From assembly GCF_002382885.1 (NCBI RefSeq), contig NZ_NWVL01000029.1, forward strand, positions 29,506-93,505: a DNA stretch of 64,000 nucleotides. Reading direction: 5' to 3'. A program made the translations under genes and the position numbers. A model generated the notes under the pieces. That model searched no databases and was not told where the DNA came from. It saw only the letters and a program-made list of their open reading frames with translations. Within the stretch, counting starts at the first letter, position 1; each line of letters starts with the position of its first letter. Of the stretch, positions 51,812 through 58,487 are shown in pieces. The DNA comes from Streptomyces sp. WZ.A104 (GTDB lineage Bacteria > Actinomycetota > Actinomycetes > Streptomycetales > Streptomycetaceae).

Positions 51812-52897
51812 ATGGCACAGCAGGTCCAGGCAGTCATCGCACCGGGGAGGAACGAGCCGGTGCGGGTCGAGACGATCGTGGTCCCGGACCCCGGCCCCGG
51901 TGAGGCCGTCGTGAAGATCCAGGCGTGCGGCGTCTGCCACACCGACCTCCACTACAAACAGGGCGGCATCAACGACGAGTTCCCCTTCCTCCTCGGCCAC
52001 GAAGCGGCGGGCGTCGTGGAGTCGGTCGGCGAAGGCGTCAGCGACGTCGCCCCCGGCGACTTCGTCATCCTCAACTGGCGTGCGGTGTGCGGCCAGTGCC
52101 GCGCCTGTCTGCGCGGCCGCCCCTGGTACTGCTTCGACACCCACAACGCCAAGCAGAGGATGACGCTGCTCGACGGCACGGAGCTGTCGCCCGCCCTCGG
52201 CATCGGGGCCTTCGCCGAGAAGACCCTCGTCGCCTCCGGCCAGTGCACCAAGGTCGACCCCGAGGTCGCCCCCGAGGTCGCGGGGCTCCTCGGCTGCGGC
52301 GTCATGGCGGGCATCGGCGCCGCCATCAACACCGGCCAGGTCGGCCGCGGCGACTCGGTCGCCGTCATCGGCTGCGGCGGCGTCGGCGACGCGGCGATCG
52401 CGGGGTCCCGGCTGGCCGGCGCGGCGAAGATCATCGCGGTCGACATCGACGACCGCAAGCTGGAGACGGCGAAGAGGATGGGCGCCACCCACACCGTCAA
52501 CTCCCGCTCCACCGACCCCGTCGAGGCCATCCGCGCCCTCACCGGCGGAAACGGCGCCGACGTCGTCATCGAGGCCGTCGGCCGCCCCGAGACGTACGAA
52601 CAGGCCTTCTACGCCCGCGACCTCGCCGGAACGGTCGTCCTCGTCGGGGTCCCCACCCCGGACATGAAGCTCGAACTGCCGCTCCTGGACGTCTTCGGCC
52701 GCGGCGGCTCGCTCAAGTCGTCCTGGTACGGCGACTGCCTGCCCTCCCGCGACTTCCCGATGCTCATCGACCTCCACCAGCAGGGCCGCCTCGACCTCGC
52801 CGCCTTCGTCACCGAGACCATCGGCCTGGGCGACGTCGAGCAGGCCTTCGCCCGGATGCACGACGGCGACGTCCTGCGCTCGGTGGTGGTCCTCTGA
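51812..52897 (+). CDS. mscR: S-(hydroxymethyl)mycothiol dehydrogenase
   Basis: 361 residues, class III-like zinc MDR. CGVCHTDLHYKQGGIN holds the catalytic Cys. GHEAAGVVESVGEGVSDVAPGDFVILNWRAVCGQCRACLRGRPWYCF is the structural-zinc lobe. VAVIGCGGVGDAAIAGSRLAGAAKIIAVDIDD binds NAD. SWYGDCLPSRDFPMLI near the end is typical of mycothiol-dependent formaldehyde dehydrogenases. It oxidises the formaldehyde-mycothiol adduct. Its TGA overlaps the ATG of the next gene (TGATG). Confidence 0.94.
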   Translation: MAQQVQAVIAPGRNEPVRVETIVVPDPGPGEAVVKIQACGVCHTDLHYKQGGINDEFPFLLGHEAAGVVESVGEGVSDVAPGDFVILNWRAVCGQCRACLRGRPWYCFDTHNAKQRMTLLDGTELSPALGIGAFAEKTLVASGQCTKVDPEVAPEVAGLLGCGVMAGIGAAINTGQVGRGDSVAVIGCGGVGDAAIAGSRLAGAAKIIAVDIDDRKLETAKRMGATHTVNSRSTDPVEAIRALTGGNGADVVIEAVGRPETYEQAFYARDLAGTVVLVGVPTPDMKLELPLLDVFGRGGSLKSSWYGDCLPSRDFPMLIDLHQQGRLDLAAFVTETIGLGDVEQAFARMHDGDVLRSVVVL

Positions 52898-53526
52898 TGG
52901 CCGCCCGCATCGACCACCTGGTCACCTCCGGCACCTTCGCCCTCGACGGCGGCGAGTGGGACGTCGACAACAACGTCTGGATCGTCGGCGACGACACCGA
53001 GGCGATCGTCATCGACGCCGCCCACGACGCCGCCGCCATCGAGGCCGCACTCGGCGGCCGTACGCTGCGCGCCATCGTCTGCACCCACGCGCACAACGAC
53101 CACATCGACGCCGCCCCCGCCCTCGCCGAGGCCACCGGCGCCCCGATCCTGCTCCACCCGGACGACCTTCCGCTCTGGCAGCGGACCCACCCGGACCGCG
53201 CCCCCGACGGCACCCTGACCGACGGCCAGGAACTGACCGTGGCAGGCACCACCCTCACGGTCCTGCACACCCCGGGCCACGCCCCCGGCGCGGTCTGCCT
53301 CTACGCCCCCGGCCTCGGTACGGTCTTCACGGGCGACACGCTCTTCCAGGGCGGCCCAGGCGCCACCGGCCGGTCCTTCTCGGACTTCCCGACGATCATC
53401 GACTCGATCCGGGACCGGCTGCTCACGCTCCCGGGCGACACGGCCGTCCGCACGGGCCACGGCGACCCCACCACCATCGGCGCCGAGGCCCCGCAGCTCG
53501 ACGACTGGATCAAGCGCGGCCACTGA
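52897..53526 (+). CDS. Metallo-beta-lactamase-fold hydrolase, mycothiol-linked
   Basis: 209 residues. The metal motif H-x-H-x-D-H is THAHNDHID. GHAPGAVCLYAP, TGDTLFQGGPG and GHGDPTTIGAE complete the site. The gene follows mscR with the stop/start overlap TGATG, so the proteins are made together. The likely step is hydrolysis of S-formylmycothiol to formate and mycothiol (inference from the pairing). It acts in the cytoplasm. Confidence 0.92.
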   Translation: MAARIDHLVTSGTFALDGGEWDVDNNVWIVGDDTEAIVIDAAHDAAAIEAALGGRTLRAIVCTHAHNDHIDAAPALAEATGAPILLHPDDLPLWQRTHPDRAPDGTLTDGQELTVAGTTLTVLHTPGHAPGAVCLYAPGLGTVFTGDTLFQGGPGATGRSFSDFPTIIDSIRDRLLTLPGDTAVRTGHGDPTTIGAEAPQLDDWIKRGH

Positions 53527-53538
53527 GCCGCGCCCCCC

Positions 53539-54477
53539 TCACCTCTCCGGCCAGGCGGAGAGCCGCAGCCTGCTCTCGAAGCGGCGCGGCTCCCCGCTGA
53601 CCGGATCGGTGAACTCCAGTACCCGCGCCAGCAGCTGGAGAGGCCGGGAGAAGTCCTCAGGGAGCGTCTCCGCTGCCACCACCGGATACAGCGGATCGTG
53701 GACGATCGGCACCCCCAGCGCGTTCATATGGACCCGCAGCTGATGGGTCCGCCCGGTCGCGGGCAGCAGCCGGTAGCGCCCGAGCGGCCCCCGGTGCTCC
53801 ACCAGCTCCACCCGGCTCTCACTGTTCGCCTCGCCCGGCTCCACCCGGGCGGCGAGCACCCCGTGCTCCTTCACGATCCGGCTCCGTACGGTCCGTGGGA
53901 GGACCAGCTCCGGGTCGTAGGGGGCCACCGCCTCGTACTCCTTCCGCACCAGCCGGTCCCGGAACAGCGTCTGGTACGCGCCCCGCTCCTCGGGCCGCAC
54001 CACGAGGAGCACGAGCCCCGCCGTCAGCCGGTCCAGCCGGTGCGCGGGCTGAAGGGCGGGCAGCCCCAGCTCCCGCCGAAGCCGGGCCACCGCGGTCTCC
54101 GTGATGTGCCGCCCCCGGGGCGTGGTGGCCAGGAAGTGCGGCTTGTCGGCGACCACCAGATGCGCGTCCCGGTACACGACCCCGACCGGGAAGGGCACCG
54201 GCTCCTCGTCCGCGAAGTCCCGGTGGAACCAGAGGTACCGCCCGGCGGTGTACGGCTCATCGCCCCGTACGGCCGCCCCCTCGGCCCCCACGAACCGCCC
54301 CTCACGGAGCATCGCCGCGACGCGCTCGGCCCCGATCGCCCCGCCGAACCGCGCAAGAAGATGCTCCCGGACGCTTCCCCAGCGCCCCTCGGGATCCTCC
54401 GGCAACCGCACGCGCACCGGGTCGATCCCGTCCCGCTGCGGGAGCGGCGAGGCGGGCGCCTTCCTGCGGCCCCTCAT
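53539..54477 (-). CDS. RluA-family rRNA/tRNA pseudouridine synthase
   Basis: 312 residues. HRLDRLTAGLVLLV carries the catalytic Asp of the RluA family. LLPATGRTHQLRVHMNALGVPIVHDPLYP is the conserved second motif. An N-terminal S4-like region (LLARFGGAIGAERVAAMLREGRFVG) precedes it. It isomerises uridines in RNA; the target is unknown. ATG at 54477. It lies just outside the left border of the tRNA-Leu islet. Confidence 0.93.
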   Translation of the reverse strand: MRGRRKAPASPLPQRDGIDPVRVRLPEDPEGRWGSVREHLLARFGGAIGAERVAAMLREGRFVGAEGAAVRGDEPYTAGRYLWFHRDFADEEPVPFPVGVVYRDAHLVVADKPHFLATTPRGRHITETAVARLRRELGLPALQPAHRLDRLTAGLVLLVVRPEERGAYQTLFRDRLVRKEYEAVAPYDPELVLPRTVRSRIVKEHGVLAARVEPGEANSESRVELVEHRGPLGRYRLLPATGRTHQLRVHMNALGVPIVHDPLYPVVAAETLPEDFSRPLQLLARVLEFTDPVSGEPRRFESRLRLSAWPER

Positions 54478-54514
54478 CAGCGGCCCCTCTCCGTAGTCGC
54501 CCGGTGACGCAAAA

Positions 54515-54536
54515 GAGCCCCACCGAAGTGGGGCTC
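54515..54536. terminator. tRNA-type terminator hairpin at the left islet border
   Basis: Arms 54515-54523 and 54528-54536 (GAGCCCCAC/GTGGGGCTC) with loop CGAA, preceded on the plus strand by AAAA (a U-tract in the minus-strand transcript). It closely resembles the terminator after the intact tRNA-Leu at 58191-58209. I read it as the terminator that originally followed that tRNA. Confidence 0.75.
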
Positions 54537-54538
54537 CT

Positions 54539-54605
54539 GCTGGTGTCCGAGGGGGACGTGAACTCTCCACTCGGGCACCAGCCCACTAGTCCTGTGACCT
54601 GCGAG
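54539..54605 (-). pseudogene. Degenerate 3' half of tRNA-Leu, probable attachment site
   Basis: Reading the minus strand, 54539-54555 is identical over 17 bp to the 3' end (acceptor, CCA and start of the T-stem) of the intact tRNA at 58214-58230. Similarity then decays: the T-loop reads GTTCACGT instead of GTTCAAGT, and the variable arm and anticodon side are only partly recognisable. This is what an att copy left by integration at a tRNA 3' end looks like. Confidence 0.75.
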
Positions 54606-54640
54606 GATACCAGCGATAGGGCACAGAGTTGACAGTCTTG

Positions 54641-54692
54641 GTTGGTCATGCTTCCCCCCTGTTTCCTGCTGTTTCGGACCGCTGTTGGTCAT
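54641..54692 (+). repeat. GTTGGTCAY words near the left islet end, candidate integrase arm sites
   Basis: GTTGGTCAT at 54641-54649 and 54684-54692. Two GTTGGTCAC copies lie at the right end (58147-58155 and 58159-58167), all in the same orientation. Arm-type sites of tyrosine integrases flank att cores in this way. The rest of 54606-54755 shows nothing else. Confidence 0.45.
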
Positions 54693-54755
54693 ACGTCGGT
54701 CACGTGGCCAACCGGTCCAGCTCCGAGCGGTAGAGCCTCCTGCTGGCCGCCGGAC

Positions 54756-55604
54756 TCAGTCCAGGGACGCCAACGCACCCGCTATGAGAGACCGTGCAGC
54801 TGCTCCCCGCACAGCTTCCTGTGAGAGCCGTTCGAAGGCTCTGGCGTACAGCTCGACCTGGCTGGGCTGCGTGAGGGTGGAAGCAGCGTCCAGACTGTCC
54901 GCGTGCACCCTGGTGTCATCGAAGATCGTGAAGGTGGGCATGGGCCACACGGTCCGTTGTGCTGAGAACGGGACGATACCCACGGCGACGTTCTGGAGAT
55001 CCATAACCCCGAGCAGGTGGCCAAGCTGTGCCGCCATGGTTTCGGCGCCGCACAGCCGGTACCGCAACACCGACTCCTCCAGGACGAACGAGAACCGGTG
55101 TACGCCGTTGCTCAGCACCGCGTTACGCCTTATGCGGGCCGCCACAGCATCACTCACGTCGTTGGGGGTTCCCCGGAAGTCCGCGATGGACGACAGAAGG
55201 GCAGCGGCGTATCCGGGCGTCTGGAGGAATCCGGGGATCACGTCGGAAACGTAGATCCGAAACGTTTTGGTTTGTTGGTACAGATCCCCGGTGGACTCTT
55301 GCAGGCGACGGAGACCGCTCCGCTGGAGCCCTCTCCACTGCACATGAGCATTGGCGGACTGCCTGTTTGCCGCGATCAAGTCAGGGGTCTGATCGTCGGC
55401 GGAGCAGGCCCGGCACCACGCCCTGATGTCCGCGTCCGAGGGAGGGGTCTTCGCGTTCTCAATCCGGGACGACTTTGACTCGGACCAGCCGCACCTGACA
55501 GCCAGCTCCCGCCCGCTGATCCCCGCATCCTTCCGGATTTCGCGCAGACGGCCGGCGAGGTCTTCGCGGGCCTTCTGGACGCTTGAAGAGGGGTGTGGGG
55601 GCAT
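54756..55604 (-). CDS. WhiJ-type HTH regulator with DUF5753 domain
   Basis: 282 residues. The XRE HTH is at about 15-65 (LAGRLREIRKDAGISGRELAVRCGWSESKSSRIENAKTPPS). The remainder is DUF5753 (FRIYVSDVIPGFLQTPGYAAALL, RQNAVLSNG-like RIRRNAVLSNGVHRFSFVLEESVLRYRLCG, AVGIVPFSAQR). WhiJ-like proteins work with a small DUF397-type partner, here at 57028, and affect development. ATG at 55604. The DUF6879 gene ends 14 bp upstream on the same strand. Confidence 0.92.
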   Translation of the reverse strand: MPPHPSSSVQKAREDLAGRLREIRKDAGISGRELAVRCGWSESKSSRIENAKTPPSDADIRAWCRACSADDQTPDLIAANRQSANAHVQWRGLQRSGLRRLQESTGDLYQQTKTFRIYVSDVIPGFLQTPGYAAALLSSIADFRGTPNDVSDAVAARIRRNAVLSNGVHRFSFVLEESVLRYRLCGAETMAAQLGHLLGVMDLQNVAVGIVPFSAQRTVWPMPTFTIFDDTRVHADSLDAASTLTQPSQVELYARAFERLSQEAVRGAAARSLIAGALASLD

Positions 55605-55618
55605 GGAGCTGGCCTTCG

Positions 55619-56134
55619 TCAGATCTCGTACAGGTGGTGCGGGATCGCTCGCTCCCAGACCGCTTCGAAGGCGTGGGAGCACAGCTTCACGGTTTCCGGG
55701 TCCGCAGTGATCTCGTCTTCCACCACCACGCCGTCACCCGAGAAGTGGTGCACTCGGAGAAGCGCACCATCGAACAGCCAGAAGTCATTCCCCGGAAGGG
55801 GGATGCTCGTGGTCTGTCGTCGCGGCAGCCACCGGACCTCCTCGCCCGCAGTGACGTTGGCGTGAGTGACGTAGTGCTCCCAGCGGATGTACTCCGATAC
55901 GGGCTCGGAGATCACCCGGGCCCGGCGGATCGCCACGCCCCGGGCCACGGTGTCCGTGATCAACTGGTCATAGGGGTGCCACCAGGATTCGCGGTCCTCC
56001 CAATTGATCCGCTCGCCCCGCTTCCATGCCTCGAACCGGTCCGTCGGGGCGTAGGAGTCTCGCAGCTCCAGGTGGACGGCGGACCGCTCACACTGGCCAA
56101 GCAGCTCAGCGAAGCTGGGCGCGCTCGACGGCAT
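55619..56134 (-). CDS. DUF6879 protein, partner of the WhiJ-type regulator
   Basis: 171 residues, full DUF6879: FAELLGQCERSAVHLELRD, FEAWKRGERINWEDRESWWHPYDQLI, RRARVISEPVSEYIRWEHYVTHANVTAGEEVRWLPRR. These proteins regularly accompany HTH/DUF5753 genes and their function is unknown. ATG at 56134 is set by a GGGAGG six bases upstream. The upstream small gene overlaps by 29 bp. Confidence 0.87.
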   Translation of the reverse strand: MPSSAPSFAELLGQCERSAVHLELRDSYAPTDRFEAWKRGERINWEDRESWWHPYDQLITDTVARGVAIRRARVISEPVSEYIRWEHYVTHANVTAGEEVRWLPRRQTTSIPLPGNDFWLFDGALLRVHHFSGDGVVVEDEITADPETVKLCSHAFEAVWERAIPHHLYEI

Positions 56135-56360
56135 CACATGCCTCCCTGATCATCGGGATCATTCGGGCCGGAATCCTGACGATGGCTTCGCTGTCGGGTA
56201 CCGGGCCGTTCGCGGGGCTGCTCTCCTCGCACTCCGCCTGGGTCTCGGGGCTCGGCTTCCATCCCTGCAACAAGATCTCCTGAGCTTCCGCGTCCGCCCA
56301 CACGGTGGGGCAGTGGTCCCGGTCGGTGTCGGGGTCGATACCGACAAACTCTACGGCCAT
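56106..56360 (-). CDS. Small unknown protein, first gene of the WhiJ/DUF6879 operon
   Basis: 84 residues, acidic. VEFVGIDPDTDRDHCPTVWADAEAQEILLQGWKPS and ARMIPMIREACDAVERA resemble small proteins encoded before DUF6879 genes in other Streptomyces. No domain name is certain. ATG at 56360 follows GGGAG. Immediately upstream lies the array of GCTTGC boxes. Confidence 0.75.
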   Translation of the reverse strand: MAVEFVGIDPDTDRDHCPTVWADAEAQEILLQGWKPSPETQAECEESSPANGPVPDSEAIVRIPARMIPMIREACDAVERAQLR

Positions 56361-56381
56361 GGCTGGCTCCCTGGTCCAGGT

Positions 56382-56474
56382 GCTTGCTCGGGCTTGCATG
56401 AGCTTGGCTGAGCAGCAGAGACAGCGTCAATAGTGCTACCAGCCAAGCAAATTGCCGTGCAAGCCCATGCAAGT
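56382..56474. promoter_or_regulatory. Phased GCTTGC boxes facing inverted boxes in a divergent promoter
   Basis: GCTTGC at 56382 and 56392 and GCTTGG at 56402 are spaced exactly 10 bp. On the right side CCAAGC at 56443, GCAAGC at 56459 and GCAAGT at 56469 are the reverse complements, the last two again 10 bp apart. The whole is a large two-sided operator array between the divergent islet operons, a likely target of the WhiJ-type HTH protein. Confidence 0.65.
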
Positions 56475-56548
56475 TCGTGGAGCCCACGACTGCTCACTTC
56501 CTAGGGTCCTTCCATCGACTTCGGAAGCGATCGGGAGGGCGCGGCGTG

Positions 56549-56749
56549 ATGAAGACGGAACCGAATCGGTGGCACGAACCAACGGTGGCGCTGCCTATGC
56601 GAAAGGAACGCCCCTCGCCCCGACCCGTACCGGGTTGCCCCGAGTGCGCGCGGTTGGGGCAGCTCCGGAAGGCCGCTGAGATGGAACGGGACGGTTCGAC
56701 CGTTACTGACTGCAACATCTTGCTGCGGATGCACGGGACCGGGCACTGA
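56549..56749 (+). CDS. Small unknown protein with CPEC motif
   Basis: 66 residues from ATG 56549. RPVPGCPECARLGQLRKAAEMERDGSTVTDCNILLRMHG has a C-x2-C pair and a third Cys. The pattern is typical of small proteins carried on Streptomyces integrative elements, with no assigned function. Its TGA overlaps the next ATG (TGATG). A TAGGGT -10-like word lies at 56502. Confidence 0.65.
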   Translation: MKTEPNRWHEPTVALPMRKERPSPRPVPGCPECARLGQLRKAAEMERDGSTVTDCNILLRMHGTGH

Positions 56750-56973
56750 TGGACATGCAGACCTGGAGAGACGGCCGGACGCGAGCCACTGACGCCGCCG
56801 AATCAATCCGGGCGGCCCTGGCAGCCCTCGGTATCCCCGAGAGCGCGTGGAGCGGCATACGGCCCACCGTCACCCACAACGGCCACGCGTACGTGCACCT
56901 GGGGATGCTCCCCGCCGACGTGGTCGAGCAGATAGCCGAAGCCATGAGGGTCACAAAGGCTTCCGTCCGTTAG
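56749..56973 (+). CDS. Small unknown protein translationally coupled to the CPEC gene
   Basis: 74 residues. TWRDGRTRATDAAESIRAALAALGIPESAWSGIRPTVTHNGHAYVHLGMLPADVVEQIAEAM is helical with a hydrophobic core and resembles small proteins that accompany DUF397 genes. The ATG is inside the previous TGA. No function is known. Confidence 0.68.
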   Translation: MDMQTWRDGRTRATDAAESIRAALAALGIPESAWSGIRPTVTHNGHAYVHLGMLPADVVEQIAEAMRVTKASVR

Positions 56974-57027
56974 GGGCGGGGGACGGCCCTGTGTGGGGCC
57001 GTCAAGCAGATCAGGAAGGGCACGACG

Positions 57028-57252
57028 ATGACCGACCTGTACGGGCTTTCCATCGAGGGAGCCGAGTTCTCGAAGGCGTGCGGCGGCAGCACGCACCCGG
57101 ACGGTGAGGCGTGCGTGACGCTCGCCAAGATCGGCCCGGGCGCGTGGGCCATGGGTGACAGCAAGCGGCCGAGTGCTGAGCCGCTGCGGTTCACCACGGC
57201 GGAGCTGGACGCGGCGGGCATCGACCCCACGCGGTTCGACCTCTCCGCCTGA
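57028..57252 (+). CDS. DUF397 protein
   Basis: 74 residues. The DUF397 pattern is clear: YGLSIEGAEFSKACGGSTHPDGEACVTLAKIGPGAWAMGDSKRP, then LRFTTAELDAAGID. In WhiJ/AbaA-like loci these small proteins act with the HTH partner, and loss of balance can block sporulation. ATG at 57028 after AGGAAGG. A terminator hairpin follows. Confidence 0.9.
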   Translation: MTDLYGLSIEGAEFSKACGGSTHPDGEACVTLAKIGPGAWAMGDSKRPSAEPLRFTTAELDAAGIDPTRFDLSA

Positions 57253-57272
57253 TCCCTGAGCACCACCTGACT

Positions 57273-57308
57273 GACGGCCCCGCCCACACGCCGACGGGCG
57301 GGGCCGTC
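57273..57308. terminator. Hairpin terminator after the DUF397 gene
   Basis: Arms GACGGCCCCGCCC (57273-57285) and its complement (57296-57308) with a 10-nt loop. Confidence 0.85.
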
Positions 57309-57332
57309 GCCATTGCCCGAAACGGAGCGGCA

Positions 57333-57800
57333 GTGCACCACCACGGTTACGCATGGGTCGGAGAGAAGAAGGCGTTCGACAACGAGAGCATCCGGCGACC
57401 GCCGCCGGAGCACGCCCCGCCCGTGGGAATCGAGGAGGCGTTGAGGGAGCGCTACCGAAATGCGGTGGCCGACTTCCCGGCAACGGGCGTTCCTCCGATT
57501 CAGACAGCTCACTGGCTGATGAAACCGGCCTCCATGGTGCGGGGGACGTGGGAGGAACCGAAGGAAGCTGGGGAATGGCTCGGCCTCCAACTTGCGGAGT
57601 TCGCACCCCGGTTCGCATCGGAAGCGGATCGGGAAGTGACTCGGCTGGTCCTTCTCGTGAAGGCTGCTGTGGAACAGCTGACCTGGGGCGGGGACGTGTC
57701 CTTGGGGCACTACCTGAACGGAACTGTCTTCCATTCGGTCGCACTGGTGACGTGCTCCCCGAACCGTTCCAGTCCGGAACCGCCCTGCCCGCTGGGGTAG
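57333..57800 (+). CDS. Unknown islet protein
   Basis: 155 residues from GTG 57333. HHHGYAWVGEKKAFDNESIRRPPPEHAPPVG, WEEPKEAGEWLGLQLAEFAPRFASEADREVTRLVLLVKAAVEQL and a Pro/Cys-rich C-terminus. Helical in the middle, no membrane segment, no recognised family. Base composition is lower in GC than the chromosome around it. A terminator hairpin lies directly downstream. Confidence 0.65.
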   Translation: MHHHGYAWVGEKKAFDNESIRRPPPEHAPPVGIEEALRERYRNAVADFPATGVPPIQTAHWLMKPASMVRGTWEEPKEAGEWLGLQLAEFAPRFASEADREVTRLVLLVKAAVEQLTWGGDVSLGHYLNGTVFHSVALVTCSPNRSSPEPPCPLG

Positions 57801-57822
57801 TCGAGGCAACGAAAACATGAAA

Positions 57823-57850
57823 CAAGCCCCGGCTGATGGGCCGGGGCTTG
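57823..57850. terminator. Hairpin terminator inside the islet
   Basis: Arms CAAGCCCCGGC (57823-57833) and GCCGGGGCTTG (57840-57850), loop of six, followed by CTTGGTTTG. Confidence 0.85.
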
Positions 57851-57851
57851 C

Positions 57852-58127
57852 TTGGTTTGTGGGAGCCCCCCCAAGTCCGTCCGTCACGTGCACAACATCC
57901 GGTCGGGCCCCCTCGGCGCGGCGGTGCCCGCCGACCCGGCGGCGACGGCGCACCCGCCCACCGCCCGGCAGATCCGGGCCCAGGAGCAGAAGCGCCGGGC
58001 CTCCGCGAACGTCCGGCACCACTCGCCGGGCTACACCATGGCCCGGTACGGGCACTCACGTAAGGACGGAGCGCGGAAGCTCGCCGCCTCCGGAGCGGGC
58101 CGACTCGGCCTGTCATCCCTGGTCTGA
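57852..58127 (+). pseudogene. Possible relic of a tyrosine-recombinase C-terminus
   Basis: 91 codons reading toward the tRNA. The segment HHSPGYTMARYGHSRKDGARKL resembles the H-x-S-x(3)-T-M-x(2)-Y-x-H end of phage-type integrases, where the Tyr is catalytic. Location next to the att copy and the GTTGGTCAC words fits an integrase gene. The rest of the domain (Arg-Lys-His box) is not visible. It may equally be non-coding. The 415-bp gap 57801-58215 otherwise holds only hairpins and repeats. Confidence 0.3.
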
Positions 58128-58146
58128 CCTGGGGAATCGCTCGGCT

Positions 58147-58167
58147 GTTGGTCACGTGGTTGGTCAC
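58147..58167 (+). repeat. GTTGGTCAC pair near the right islet end
   Basis: Two copies, 58147-58155 and 58159-58167, at a 12-bp pitch. The same word with a final T occurs twice at the left end. Candidate integrase arm sites. Confidence 0.45.
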
Positions 58168-58190
58168 GCCACAGCCCGGTAAAGCAAAAA

Positions 58191-58209
58191 ACCCCACGTG
58201 AAGTGGGGT
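58191..58209 (-). terminator. Intrinsic terminator of tRNA-Leu
   Basis: In the minus-strand transcript ACCCCAC (58203-58209) pairs with GTGGGGT (58191-58197) around a 5-nt loop and is followed by a run of U (plus-strand AAAAAA at 58186-58191). Confidence 0.88.
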
Positions 58210-58215
58210 CTTAGC

Positions 58216-58303
58216 TGGTGTCCGAGGGGGGACTTGAACCCCCACGCCCGATAAAGGGCACTAGCACCTCAAGCTAGCGCGTCTGCCATTCCGCCACCCG
58301 GAC
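58216..58303 (-). tRNA. tRNA-Leu, anticodon GAG, CCA encoded
   Basis: The minus strand reads GTCCGGG ... CTCGGAC A CCA with a complete 7-bp acceptor stem (one G-U). The long variable arm (GCCC ... GGGC) identifies a class II tRNA. The anticodon stem CTAGC/GCTAG encloses the loop TTGAGGT, giving anticodon GAG (plus-strand 58268-58270). The T-loop GTTCAAGT is canonical. Encoded CCA is at 58216-58218. Its 3' end is the right boundary repeat of the islet. Confidence 0.95.
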
Positions 58304-58487
58304 AAGGTGTCTGTCTCGCGGGCCCTGGCCCGTTCCGACGTGGAAAACCATAGCAAACATTCGAGGGTGCTCGATCACGCCCCCGTGGCTGGGAACGCCG
58401 TACGACGGGCGATGGGCGGTCTTGGGCGTACGCCGACGGCGCGGGAGGATGAGGAGGAGCACCACAGCGACAGTGGAAGGAACCAGC

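Larger units (their letters stand above)
54539..58230. mobile_element. Small integrated islet at tRNA-Leu, integrase lost
   Basis: Bounded by the 17-bp direct repeat at 54539-54555 and 58214-58230, which is the 3' end of tRNA-Leu. It holds a WhiJ-type regulator, DUF6879, DUF397 and four small unknown genes. The DNA is visibly less GC-rich than the flanks (for example 55000-56500 and 57780-57850), and repeated GTTGGTCAY words lie near both ends. No intact recombinase, Rep or Tra gene is present, so it is a remnant of an integrative element or a satellite mobilised in trans. Confidence 0.72.

Noticed and set aside
57852..58127. A normal functional gene at this position
   Set aside because: No ribosome site, atypical N-terminus and only a short integrase-like motif; kept only as a low-confidence relic.
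54539..58230. Prophage or complete integrative conjugative element
   Set aside because: No intact integrase, excisionase, replication, FtsK-like transfer or structural genes are present in the 3.7 kb.
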